NCBI GenBank assembly: GCA_934167465.1
Contig: CAKPKR010000002.1
Location: 62,001-126,000, forward strand
Source of the DNA: an uncultured Bacilli bacterium
Lineage (GTDB): Bacteria; Bacillota_I; Bacilli_A; RF39; UBA660
Length of the DNA stretch: 64,000 nt
Direction of reading: 5' to 3'
The notes below the pieces were generated by a model. It was not told the origin of the DNA and did not search any database. It was given only the letters and a program-made list of their open reading frames with translations. Made by a program: the position numbers and the translations under genes. This document shows, piece after piece, positions 17,694-26,150 of this stretch (within the stretch, counting starts at the first letter, position 1; every line of letters starts with the position of its first letter).

Positions 17694-17819
17694 TTTATCA
17701 GACCCCCTTTCTTTTAAGAAAAAGAGGTAGACACCCATTAAATGTTCCATTTTATATTTTATAATATTTAAAACATAAAGTAATTATTTTTCGTTCGACA
17801 AAATTAGACAAAAAAAGTA

Positions 17820-19046
17820 TTATTTTTCAATACTTTTTTTTGTCTTTTTATTTTTAATTAATAAAAATATTATAGTTCCTACACTAAGTACTAATCCAGT
17901 ACTTACACCAATTAATATTTTTAAATATAATTCATTTTCAGAAACTAATTTATTAACATGTTCGTCATTATAAATTTGAACTGTATCTTCTTTTGAATCA
18001 TACATATAAATGTTTGTTTTACCAGTCTCAACATTCATCGCATATATTAATGAATATTTTGAACTATTATTTAATTTATATGCTATTATTTTTTCATCAT
18101 TGTATTTAATACTTGTTTTAGAATAACCAGTAGGAATTTTTTCTAATTCTAATGGATACAAAACTGTATTGCTAAATTTATACTCTTTATATAATTTATA
18201 ATTATTTTTTTCTTTTACATACCAATTTTGATTACCTTTACTATCTTTTAAAGCTACTATTGTATATTTTGTTATTTTATTTTGATAAGCGGGAACTTCT
18301 TCATTATTAATTGTTAATGAAGTTTCTTCATAATTATTAGGTGGAGTTAAATTTTTTTTGTTTCTAACAACTGTGTATTCTTCCTTATCAACTTTTACTT
18401 TAATTGGATTAAACTCTTTTACTGTAGCTTTAATAGTATAGGTCTTGGTTGCTCCATTTTCAGCGGTAACAACTACCTCTATGTTATTATCTCCTTCAGT
18501 AACTTCCCTTTCTCCAGTACCTGATACACTAGCGTTGCCATCAGCAACATTAGCAGTAACATTTATTTTTTCAGTACCAGCTTCCAATTCTACACTATAT
18601 TCTAGTGTGTCACTATTGAATTCTGGATTTAAAGAAACACCATCAATTCCTAATGAAGATAAATTGTTGTTAGTTGATAATTGTCTTCTAGCATTTACTC
18701 TAATCGTAATTGAGGACGAACTTGTGTACCTAGAATCATTTGAATATAAAGCCATGTTTTGTGGAGTAAATGTAATCGTTGCTGTACCAGGATTATTTGT
18801 TCTAAAAGTATAAGTTGCTTGTTCATTTGGAGTTTTAAATCCCCCATCACTAATACCTCCTGATATAACACTCGAATTACTTGAAGTTAATGAATATTTT
18901 CCCATTGCATCATTTGTTTTTATCGTAATAATTACTGAATCACCAACAGTAACATTTGTTCTACTTGCATATAAATCAACAGCTGCTGCATTAACAGTAA
19001 ATGAACAAGTAATGAAAACTATAAAACCAAATATAATTTTTTTCAT
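17820..19046 (-). CDS. Membrane-anchored surface protein with Ig-like and cadherin-like domains
   Basis: A 408-residue protein with a signal peptide (about 1-20), an Ig-like beta domain with a VTVGDSVIITIKT strand (about 22-118), and a cadherin-like beta-sandwich domain of the PF12733 type (LSSLGIDGVSLNPEFNSDTL, about 128-210). A mixed alpha/beta extracytoplasmic region, a C-terminal membrane helix (about 375-397) and a short basic tail follow. Its ATG overlaps the stop of the dockerin-bearing glucosaminidase by one base (TAATG), so the two are translationally coupled and probably act together at the cell surface. The N-terminal domain might receive the dockerin, but it does not look like a standard cohesin. 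Function unknown. Confidence 0.75.
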   Translation of the reverse strand: MKKIIFGFIVFITCSFTVNAAAVDLYASRTNVTVGDSVIITIKTNDAMGKYSLTSSNSSVISGGISDGGFKTPNEQATYTFRTNNPGTATITFTPQNMALYSNDSRYTSSSSITIRVNARRQLSTNNNLSSLGIDGVSLNPEFNSDTLEYSVELEAGTEKINVTANVADGNASVSGTGEREVTEGDNNIEVVVTAENGATKTYTIKATVKEFNPIKVKVDKEEYTVVRNKKNLTPPNNYEETSLTINNEEVPAYQNKITKYTIVALKDSKGNQNWYVKEKNNYKLYKEYKFSNTVLYPLELEKIPTGYSKTSIKYNDEKIIAYKLNNSSKYSLIYAMNVETGKTNIYMYDSKEDTVQIYNDEHVNKLVSENELYLKILIGVSTGLVLSVGTIIFLLIKNKKTKKSIEK

Positions 19047-20776
19047 TATAATGTTCCTCCATTCATAATATATTTATATAATTTAACATAGTCTATGGCG
19101 TCAACTGTACCATCATTATTAACATCTGCAGCTATCGCATATGAACCATCTAATGAAGAACCACCCATTATGTATTTATATACTTTAACATAATCAACAG
19201 CATCTATTTCACCATCACCATTTGCATCACCACGAATTACAATTCTGTAACTCTTTTCTTGACCATTTGTTTTAATAGTTGCGACATCTCCTGTTCCTAA
19301 TTTTTCTTGGCCACTTATATTTCTTCCATCTGTAGTAATTATAACATCACCACCTGATGATTTAATTGCCGCAATCATATGAGCAGCAGTAGTTCCTAAG
19401 TTAATATTTGTAATATATTGATCATTATCTGTATATCCACTCTTAGAAATTATATCAGTAAATGAACTATTATTTTTCATATTGTTTATTGCACTTTGGT
19501 CAACACTAACTGGTAATGATGCCGCAGTCGCAGGCATATTTTCATATATAGGAATTAAAAATTCAATTGTACTATCTAATTTATTAATTTTTTTATAAGC
19601 ATTATAACTGGATTTACTTTCTGAATAAGGGGCTTCCGTATTCGTCATATATTGATGTGAATAAGTATTATTGCTTGTAACATTAAATCTTTGTAAATAT
19701 AATGTATTTTGACCAACATTAATATATCCATCAGCAATATATTTTGCACCTTCCAATATTGCTTTTATTGGATCAGTCCAAGGTCTATTATAACTTGTAT
19801 AATTTTCATCATATCCTTTAGCAAAATCTAAAGCACAGAAAATTGGATCTTCACAACTTGAAAAAGCTCCAATATTATAGAAGTTATAGTATGAAATATC
19901 ATTAATTTTACCATTACCATTTGCGGAATTTGAAATCTTACCATCTCCTGAAACTAGTTCTTGTCTAGAACGAGCGGCTAAGGAAACTGGACTTATATTA
20001 TTTCCATCGTATGTAGCGGCTTGAATATAATAATCGGCATATTGTAATAAATCAGATCCTGCAAATATACTTTCTATTACTTCTTTTGTTTGTAAAGAAG
20101 CATTGTAACCTAAATTTTCAAACATAAATATATTAATTTCGTTTAAAAAATTTCTTGGGTCCATATAGTATGCTACAGTTTGTTTATTTGCTGCATACCA
20201 ACCACCTGCTTCCATTTGATTATATGTATTAGTAGAAACATTATATGAGTCTTCATCTAAAGATAAATAAATAGGATTTGAAGATTGAATATAACTAATT
20301 CCAACTTGACTTTCAGCTGCAATGGCATCTTCCCAATTCAAATTTGTTTTATATCCAGTAAATTTCCAATTTGGATGATTATCTTTTAATAAAGTTAATT
20401 TTGTCCAATAAGATTCTGGAATACCACTACTTGCAAATTCTTCAGCATATTTTGTTGTGTCAATATTAAATGAAATTTTGTCTGCACACACAAATCCTTC
20501 ATATGTTTTTTTATTGCTTTCCCAATAAAATTTAATTTTGTAAAATCCAGCAGTACATTTTGTACTATCATTTGAAGCAACTAAATTATTATCTAAAATT
20601 TTAATTATATCCCCTGTATCTAAAGTATTAAGAACTTGATTACCAGAATAATTTGGTTCTGAGTAAAAAAGTACACCATCCTTATTAATAAATCCCTCAT
20701 CATTTACATTAATTGCTTTTATACCAGGTATGAATAAAAATAAAGTAATTATTATACTTATTAGTAATTTCTTCAT
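19046..20776 (-). CDS. Secreted glucosaminidase-type cell-wall hydrolase with C-terminal dockerin
   Basis: A 576-residue exported protein. The start is set at MKKLLISII, which follows GGAAGGGTGTGATATT and gives a proper signal peptide; a longer reading frame adds 31 unlikely residues. Then come an SH3-like region (about 25-120, with GNQVLNTLDTGDIIKIL) and a glucosaminidase-like domain (about 160-430) with FLNEINIFMFENLGYN, SLAARSRQELVSGDG and a YNFYNIGAFSS block. The C-terminus is a type I dockerin with two calcium-loop repeats (GDANGDGEIDAVDYVKVYKY and AADVNNDGTVDAIDYVKLYK). It likely cleaves peptidoglycan glycan strands. No cohesin gene is seen in the window. Confidence 0.85.
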   Translation of the reverse strand: MKKLLISIIITLFLFIPGIKAINVNDEGFINKDGVLFYSEPNYSGNQVLNTLDTGDIIKILDNNLVASNDSTKCTAGFYKIKFYWESNKKTYEGFVCADKISFNIDTTKYAEEFASSGIPESYWTKLTLLKDNHPNWKFTGYKTNLNWEDAIAAESQVGISYIQSSNPIYLSLDEDSYNVSTNTYNQMEAGGWYAANKQTVAYYMDPRNFLNEINIFMFENLGYNASLQTKEVIESIFAGSDLLQYADYYIQAATYDGNNISPVSLAARSRQELVSGDGKISNSANGNGKINDISYYNFYNIGAFSSCEDPIFCALDFAKGYDENYTSYNRPWTDPIKAILEGAKYIADGYINVGQNTLYLQRFNVTSNNTYSHQYMTNTEAPYSESKSSYNAYKKINKLDSTIEFLIPIYENMPATAASLPVSVDQSAINNMKNNSSFTDIISKSGYTDNDQYITNINLGTTAAHMIAAIKSSGGDVIITTDGRNISGQEKLGTGDVATIKTNGQEKSYRIVIRGDANGDGEIDAVDYVKVYKYIMGGSSLDGSYAIAADVNNDGTVDAIDYVKLYKYIMNGGTL

Positions 20777-20871
20777 AATATCACACCCTTCCATTCTATC
20801 TATAAATATTATATCAAATATATAATTTAAAGTATATAAAATATATAAAAACTTGTCGATTTTTGACAAGT

Positions 20872-21696
20872 TTACACATCTATATAATCAATACTAATTG
20901 GATATAATCTGTTAAGTTTATGAAAAAATTTCGGATTGTTATTAGCAAATTTAATTACGCCACCAGAAATAATTAAATTTTTATCTTTTTCTTCTATTTT
21001 TTTAGTTATTTTTCCCCTAGCATTTTTAGGAAAAAAAGTCTCAAAAGGTCCAAATAATCCACGATTACCCTTTTTATCAATAAAATCAAATACTAGTCCA
21101 TTATGCATATGTCCAGATAAAATTAAATCAAATTTATTAACAATGTCTTCATCATTTCTAAATATATGAATTGGTGTATGGCATAACAATATATTATATT
21201 TTAAAGGATTAATTTTTTTTATTTTTTTATTCATTTCTTTTTTGAATACCTCATAATTTTCGTGATAATTATTATAATATCCATAACTCAAACTAAGGGA
21301 TGTAAAAGTTATATTATCTCTAACTAATGTTTTATTGTCTAAGTAATATACATTTTCTATTGTATTTAAATTCAAAAAGTATTCTTCATTTGTTAAATAA
21401 GTATGTTTATGATTTAAAAAATTTGTTTCATCATGGTTACCTTTTGATATAATTGTAGGAGCAATTTTACTTAAACTTTTTATAAAATTCGTTAGATTGT
21501 CTGAAGATTCATAGAGAATGGATACATCATCTACTAGATCACCTGGTATACAAATATAATCAGGTTTATGTTTTTTAATGTTATCAACTATCTCATTAAA
21601 TATATTCAAGTCATAATTAATGCTATAATGAATATCAGAAATTAAACATATTCTTTTCCCTATATTATTTATTTTATAAAATTTATTTTTAATCAT
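20872..21696 (-). CDS. Calcineurin-like metallophosphoesterase
   Basis: A 274-residue protein with all family metal-binding motifs in order: LISDIHYS, IPGDLVDD, SKGNHDE, LLCHTPIH and LSGHMHNG. It should be a cytosolic or membrane-associated two-metal phosphoesterase; the substrate is unknown. There is no clear signal peptide. It starts after AGGTGATATT and reads toward the glucosaminidase gene. Confidence 0.9.
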   Translation of the reverse strand: MIKNKFYKINNIGKRICLISDIHYSINYDLNIFNEIVDNIKKHKPDYICIPGDLVDDVSILYESSDNLTNFIKSLSKIAPTIISKGNHDETNFLNHKHTYLTNEEYFLNLNTIENVYYLDNKTLVRDNITFTSLSLSYGYYNNYHENYEVFKKEMNKKIKKINPLKYNILLCHTPIHIFRNDEDIVNKFDLILSGHMHNGLVFDFIDKKGNRGLFGPFETFFPKNARGKITKKIEEKDKNLIISGGVIKFANNNPKFFHKLNRLYPISIDYIDV

Positions 21697-21715
21697 AATA
21701 TCACCTACAAAAAAT

Positions 21716-21735
21716 AATCAAGTAATCTTGATTAT
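21716..21735 (-). terminator. Intrinsic terminator of the coiled-coil gene pair
   Basis: Minus-strand hairpin AATCAAG / CTTGATT with an ATTA loop followed by a T run, overlapping the stop of the second coiled-coil gene. Confidence 0.7.
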
Positions 21736-22355
21736 TCATTAATTCCAGAAGTAAATTCTTTAACCAACTCATTAAATCTATTTAGATTTTCAGCTAATTC
21801 GTCAGCTTTTTCATTAGCTTTAATTTTTTCTTCTTCTAAAATTTTTCTTTCTTTTTCTATATTTTTTCTATCAATATCTAATTCTTTAGCTTTAGCTAAA
21901 TATTCATCTTTTTGTTTTTTCTTTTCTTCTGTTAATTTTTCATATTCTTTTTTCTTTTCCATTTCAAAACGACTTTTTTCATTAGATAACAATAGTTTTT
22001 CTTCTTTAACATTTGTTGCTTCTTCGTCAATTTCAGCTTTTCTTTCTTTTAATTTTTGAAATATTTTATCTTTTGTTGTTTTAATTTTTTCTAATTCTTC
22101 ACTACATTTTTGCTCATGTTCAATGCGTTTTCTTTCTAGTTCTCTTGTATCTCTATCAAGTTTTTTACGCATATCAACACATTTATTAAATATTTCAGTT
22201 GCTGATTTGACATTATCGTTTGCTAAATCAAAGAATTTCTTAATATTACTTACTTTGTCATCATTTAATTTTTCATCAGAAGAATTAACCTCCACTATTT
22301 TAGTAGTGTTTTTTGAAGTTATTTCTTCGCAATTGTTTGGTAATTCAAAATCCAT
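21732..22355 (-). CDS. Coiled-coil protein, paralogue of its upstream neighbour
   Basis: A 207-residue, highly charged protein predicted to be nearly all coiled coil (about residues 45-195) with no membrane helix. It ends RFNELVKEFTSGINE, which matches the end of the preceding gene product (RFKELVSQFNMGF), so the pair are paralogues with a shared C-terminal motif. The start overlaps the upstream stop by one base (TAATG). A cytoskeletal, chromosome or scaffold role is possible but not shown. Confidence 0.7.
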   Translation of the reverse strand: MDFELPNNCEEITSKNTTKIVEVNSSDEKLNDDKVSNIKKFFDLANDNVKSATEIFNKCVDMRKKLDRDTRELERKRIEHEQKCSEELEKIKTTKDKIFQKLKERKAEIDEEATNVKEEKLLLSNEKSRFEMEKKKEYEKLTEEKKKQKDEYLAKAKELDIDRKNIEKERKILEEEKIKANEKADELAENLNRFNELVKEFTSGINE

Positions 22356-23206
22356 TATTCTTGACCTGGAACTTGTTTAAATCCCATATTAAATTGAGAA
22401 ACTAATTCTTTGAAACGAGCACAGCTTTGTGATAAGTTTTGGCTTTCTAATTCTAATTTTTTCTTTTCAACTTCTTTGTATTTTTCAAATTGTAATTCTT
22501 TTTCTTCTAATTCTGATTGCTTATTTTTAATTAGCGCAAGTGAGGCTTCTTTTTCTTTTTCGTTTTGAGTTTTCATTTTTTCTAACTCTTCTTTTCCTAT
22601 CTTAATTTTTTCTTCTTCAACTTGTTTTTCTTTATTAAATTGATCTTTTAAAGTTTCAATTTGTTCTTTAGCTATTGCAATATTTTGTTCTTCAGTTGTT
22701 TTATATTTTTCAAATTGTTGTCTTTCTGCTTCTAATTTTTCTTTATCATTTTTATTTGTTTGTTCTTGCAATGCTAACTCAGTTCTAGTTGCTAGAACTT
22801 CTTGATTAAATTGAGCTTCTTCAGTTTGCATTCTTACTTTTTGATTTCTTTCATTTTCTTCAAATTTATCCTTTGAAAGTTTTAATAATTCTTTTTGTTC
22901 TTCTTTGTATTTTTCGAATTCTTGTTTTTCCTTTTCTAATTTTTCTTTTTGTTCAGTTAAATAAGCTTCAGTTATATTAGCGTTTTTTTGTTTTTCAGCT
23001 AATGTAGACATAAACTTATTAGCACCTGCTACATCATTTGATAAGCTTTCAAAAATACTATTTAAATCAGAATCATTAGAATTATTTACAATTGGTGTTT
23101 CTTTTTTTTCAACTTTAGGTTCAATAGGTTTTTCAACATTTTGTCCCATCATTTTTTCAACACCATCTAACATATCATCAATTACTTCAACATTATTATT
23201 TTCCAT
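22355..23206 (-). CDS. Long coiled-coil protein
   Basis: A 283-residue protein: acidic N-terminal 70 residues, then a long Glu/Lys/Gln-rich coiled coil (about 75-260) with repeated EKYK/EKE segments, and a short C-terminal motif RFKELVSQFNMGF shared with the downstream gene. No signal or membrane segment. The ATG follows GGGAGATGTTTTTAT. Unknown function; heteromeric coiled-coil pairing with the adjacent protein is a natural guess given coupling and shared ends. Confidence 0.72.
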   Translation of the reverse strand: MENNNVEVIDDMLDGVEKMMGQNVEKPIEPKVEKKETPIVNNSNDSDLNSIFESLSNDVAGANKFMSTLAEKQKNANITEAYLTEQKEKLEKEKQEFEKYKEEQKELLKLSKDKFEENERNQKVRMQTEEAQFNQEVLATRTELALQEQTNKNDKEKLEAERQQFEKYKTTEEQNIAIAKEQIETLKDQFNKEKQVEEEKIKIGKEELEKMKTQNEKEKEASLALIKNKQSELEEKELQFEKYKEVEKKKLELESQNLSQSCARFKELVSQFNMGFKQVPGQE

Positions 23207-23288
23207 ATAAAAACATCTCCCTTTTTATTATTCTTTTACTTTACACTAAGTATACTATATTTTTTTAATTTTGTATACATTTTTTTTT

Positions 23289-23312
23289 AAAAAAGATGAT
23301 TTTATTCATCTT
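23289..23312 (-). terminator. Intrinsic terminator of ftsK
   Basis: Minus-strand hairpin AAGATGA / TCATCTT followed by T residues at the ftsK stop. Confidence 0.7.
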
Positions 23313-25476
23313 TATCATTATTTTCTATTCCCACTAGAACTTTTCTAGGCTTACTAGATCCTGTTGAAGGACCTATTATTCCTCTTTCTTCTAGTAAGTC
23401 AATTGCTCTGGCAGCACGATTATATCCTAATCTAAATTGTCGTTGTAATTTAGATGTACTAATACTACCTTGTTCCAAAACAAATTCAACTATTTCATTA
23501 TATAATGGTTCTTCTTTAGCATCGCCGCCACTTACTAAAGTTGTGGCACCTTTTGTTTCTTCAGTAGCACTTATTTTTTTATCGTACATAACTGGTTGTT
23601 CATTTTTAACATAATCAACTACTCTTTTAATTTCGTCATCTGATATAAATGTTCCTTGAATTCTAACAGGTGTGTTTTCTCCTTGTGGTAAAAACAACAT
23701 ATCACCTTTTCCTAATAATTTTTCGGCTCCCGTCATATCCAAAATTGTTCTTGAGTCAATACTTGATGAAACTGCAAACGAAATTCTTGAAGGAATATTT
23801 GCTTTTACAACTCCTGTGATTACATCTGTAGATGGTCTTTGAGTTGCTACTATAAGGTGAATTCCTGCTGCTCTTGCCATTTGAGTAATTCTCATAATCG
23901 AATCTTCAACTTCTTTGGCCGCTACTAACATCAAGTCTGCTAATTCATCAATGATCACAACTATAAATGGCATTTTTGCTCTCTTTTCTTCACTTGATTC
24001 ATTTTTCTTTTCAACGTAGGCATTATATCCTGCTATATTTTTAGTACCTGTATCTTTAAATCTTTCGTATCTATTTTCCATTTCAGCTACAATGTTTTTT
24101 AATATTTCATTAGCTTTTTTAGGTTCAGTTACTACTTCTGTTAATAAGTGTGGTATATCTTCATACATTGAAAGTTCTACTTTCTTAGGGTCAACTAATA
24201 CTAGTTTTACTTCATTTGGTTTAGCACGCATTAAAATCGAAACAATTATACTATTTATACATACTGATTTACCACTACCAGTAGATCCTGCTACTAATAA
24301 ATGTGGTGTCTTATTAATTTCAGTCCATACTGGTTTACCCATTATATCCTTACCTAAAGTTGCTAACAAAATGGAATCTTTAAGTGATTTAGGTACACTT
24401 TGTAGTACTTCTCTTACCGTTACCATTGATGTTACCTTATTTGGTATTTCAATTCCTATTGTTGATTTACCTGGTATTGGAGCTTCAATACGAACATCTT
24501 TAGCGGCTAAAGCAAGGGCTATTTCACTATGAATTCCGGAAATTTTACTTAGCCTTGTCCCTGATTTAACTTCTATTTCATATTGAGTTACTGTTGGTCC
24601 AGGGTTAATTGCTACTACTCGTCCTTCAATCCCAAAATCTTTTAATACTTGATGTAAAACATCAACATTATGATTTATAGTTTCAGTTGATTCTTTGTTT
24701 TTATTTTTTACAGGTTCTTTTAATAGTTTAATGTCTGGTAATCTATAGCCTGTACAATCTTCTTCTATTTCTTCTATTTCTTCTTTTGTTTCTTCTTTAG
24801 GTTCTTCTTTATGAATTAATTCTTCAATAGAGCGATATACAACTTTATTATCATTTTCATATTTTTCTTCGATTTTTTCTATTTTTTCTTGTTCTTTTGG
24901 TTTTAATTTCTTTTCGTGTTTTAATTTATTTTTTACTTTAAAGAATGCATCATAAATTGATATTCCAGTAAACATAATTATTCCACATACTATAAGAGCC
25001 CATGTTACTATTCTAGTTCCATTCATCGCAAACAAATAAACAAATAAACTTGAAAAACAAGAACCAATTAATCCGCCACCTAAATTAGCTCTACTACTAG
25101 CTGATGACATAAATTTGTTGATTGTTTCATTTATAACTTTAAGTCCTTCTAGTTTTCCTTCTTCTATATATGGTAAATGTGATAAAACTAGGATTCCAAT
25201 TATAAATATGTATAATCCTATTAGTTTAGATGTAAAAAAGTCAGGTTTAGCTCTTTTTACAATCATATAAGCACCAATAATCATTACTAGAATTAATAAG
25301 ACATTATACCAGGTTCCCACTAAGAATGCTGAAAAATTACTTATAAAATTACCAACTATTCCTGTACCTGGTATTATTCCTATTATAGCAATAATTATTA
25401 ATAATATTCCTATTAGTTCTACACTATAATTATTTGATTCTTTTTTTGTTGTTTTTTTAGTTTTCTTCTTTGGCAT
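23302..25476 (-). CDS. ftsK: DNA translocase FtsK/SpoIIIE
   Basis: A 724-residue protein, taking the ATG after GGTGGAAAT rather than a GTG four codons upstream. Four membrane helices in the first ~180 residues, a Glu/Lys-rich linker, then the RecA-like motor with Walker A GSTGSGKS near residue 396 and Walker B (FIVVIIDELADLM) near 510. A C-terminal winged-helix gamma domain (ISTSKLQRQFRLGYNRAARAI) follows. It pumps the chromosome terminus through the closing septum, or into a forespore. Next upstream on the same strand is the 6S RNA gene. Confidence 0.96.
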   Translation of the reverse strand: MPKKKTKKTTKKESNNYSVELIGILLIIIAIIGIIPGTGIVGNFISNFSAFLVGTWYNVLLILVMIIGAYMIVKRAKPDFFTSKLIGLYIFIIGILVLSHLPYIEEGKLEGLKVINETINKFMSSASSRANLGGGLIGSCFSSLFVYLFAMNGTRIVTWALIVCGIIMFTGISIYDAFFKVKNKLKHEKKLKPKEQEKIEKIEEKYENDNKVVYRSIEELIHKEEPKEETKEEIEEIEEDCTGYRLPDIKLLKEPVKNKNKESTETINHNVDVLHQVLKDFGIEGRVVAINPGPTVTQYEIEVKSGTRLSKISGIHSEIALALAAKDVRIEAPIPGKSTIGIEIPNKVTSMVTVREVLQSVPKSLKDSILLATLGKDIMGKPVWTEINKTPHLLVAGSTGSGKSVCINSIIVSILMRAKPNEVKLVLVDPKKVELSMYEDIPHLLTEVVTEPKKANEILKNIVAEMENRYERFKDTGTKNIAGYNAYVEKKNESSEEKRAKMPFIVVIIDELADLMLVAAKEVEDSIMRITQMARAAGIHLIVATQRPSTDVITGVVKANIPSRISFAVSSSIDSRTILDMTGAEKLLGKGDMLFLPQGENTPVRIQGTFISDDEIKRVVDYVKNEQPVMYDKKISATEETKGATTLVSGGDAKEEPLYNEIVEFVLEQGSISTSKLQRQFRLGYNRAARAIDLLEERGIIGPSTGSSKPRKVLVGIENNDKDE

Positions 25477-25530
25477 ATTTCCACCCACCTACTATATTAA
25501 TTATAGCATAAAAAAAAGCAAAAAAAAAGC

Positions 25531-25676
25531 CAGAAAGCACTAAAACGATAAACCTGATCTCCCAGGTGGGCATCACATCATATATATTAGGATTCTTAAA
25601 TTATAAGCATTCAACACAATATATGAATTAGATTCCCAATCGTTTTACTTGTAGGTTTTTCTTTTCGTACTTTCTA
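25531..25676 (-). ncRNA. ssrS: 6S RNA (RNA polymerase regulator)
   Basis: A ~146-nt RNA with 6S topology. The ends pair (AGAAAGTAC with GTGCTTTCT), then AAAACGAT pairs with ATCGTTTT. A large internal bubble carries a small hairpin on its 3' side (ACCTG / CAGGT, within GCCCACCTGGGAG), and a terminal arm pairs CATATAT with ATATATG. The CACCT..AGGTTT element and the open bubble mimicking a melted promoter are hallmarks of 6S RNA, which sequesters the SigA holoenzyme in stationary phase. A strong promoter precedes it and T-rich runs follow. The call comes from structure, not from a covariance search. Confidence 0.68.
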
Positions 25677-25684
25677 GCAATTTC

Positions 25685-25713
25685 ATTATAGCATATTAAT
25701 TATTTTTAATCAA
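25685..25713 (-). promoter_or_regulatory. SigA promoter of the 6S RNA gene
   Basis: TTGATT, exactly 17 bases and TATAAT on the minus strand, about eight bases ahead of the predicted RNA 5' end. It overlaps the end of the pseudopilin gene. Confidence 0.8.
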
Positions 25714-26077
25714 TAGTGTTAGTACAAACTTCATTACTAACTTTGTCTTTATCGACTATTGAATAACTATTTGTTTTTCCAATTTTAACTTTTACATATT
25801 TATTTAAATAATCATCTACAGATACTGCTATTAAGTTTTCTTTATCAATTGTATCTATTTTAAAGCAATATGTGTTTCCTATTTTTTTTGGATAAGAATC
25901 AATGTCACTTCTCATATATTGTTCTACACCGTTATATATTAATTTTTGAGTTGCTTCATCAATTTCTATTTCTTTTTTTTCAGCTATTTCTAATACTTTA
26001 GGAAAAGTTAAAACAAATATAAATCCTAATAATACTATAATTGCTAAAAGTTCTATTAAAGTAAATCCTTTTTTCAT
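25706..26077 (-). CDS. Type IV pseudopilin-like protein
   Basis: A 123-residue protein. The start is set at MKKGFTLIELL after AGGTGATGAT; a longer frame would spoil the prepilin leader. It has the classic prepilin signal: short basic leader ending in Gly, then Phe-Thr-Leu-Ile-Glu at +1 to +5, and a hydrophobic helix. A soluble domain with two cysteines (NTYCFKID and NEVC) follows. Such proteins are cut by a prepilin peptidase and assembled by a ComGA/GB-type machine; none of these is in the window. The soluble domain resembles that of the other pseudopilin in this window (both have NxYC after SYPK). Confidence 0.85.
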   Translation of the reverse strand: MKKGFTLIELLAIIVLLGFIFVLTFPKVLEIAEKKEIEIDEATQKLIYNGVEQYMRSDIDSYPKKIGNTYCFKIDTIDKENLIAVSVDDYLNKYVKVKIGKTNSYSIVDKDKVSNEVCTNTID

Positions 26078-26125
26078 ATCATCACCTATTATAATTTTAT
26101 AATATATATTAATTAAAGTCAAAGA

Positions 26126-26150
26126 AAAACGATTTTTTTAATCGTCTTCT
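26126..26150 (-). terminator. Intrinsic terminator of the LCP-PASTA gene
   Basis: Minus-strand hairpin ACGATT / AATCGT followed by T residues, at the stop codon. Confidence 0.65.

Larger units (their letters stand above)
17129..17810. repeat. Tandem direct duplication (two ~340-bp units)
   Basis: Unit 1 spans 17129-17466 and unit 2 spans 17467-17810. Both start at a TTTACT -35 box and end with GTTCGACAAAATTAGACA. They are nearly identical except for point changes and an indel around the antisense terminator hairpin, whose two arms change together. Each unit encodes one small hydrophobic peptide (minus strand) and one short RNA (plus strand). Confidence 0.9.
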
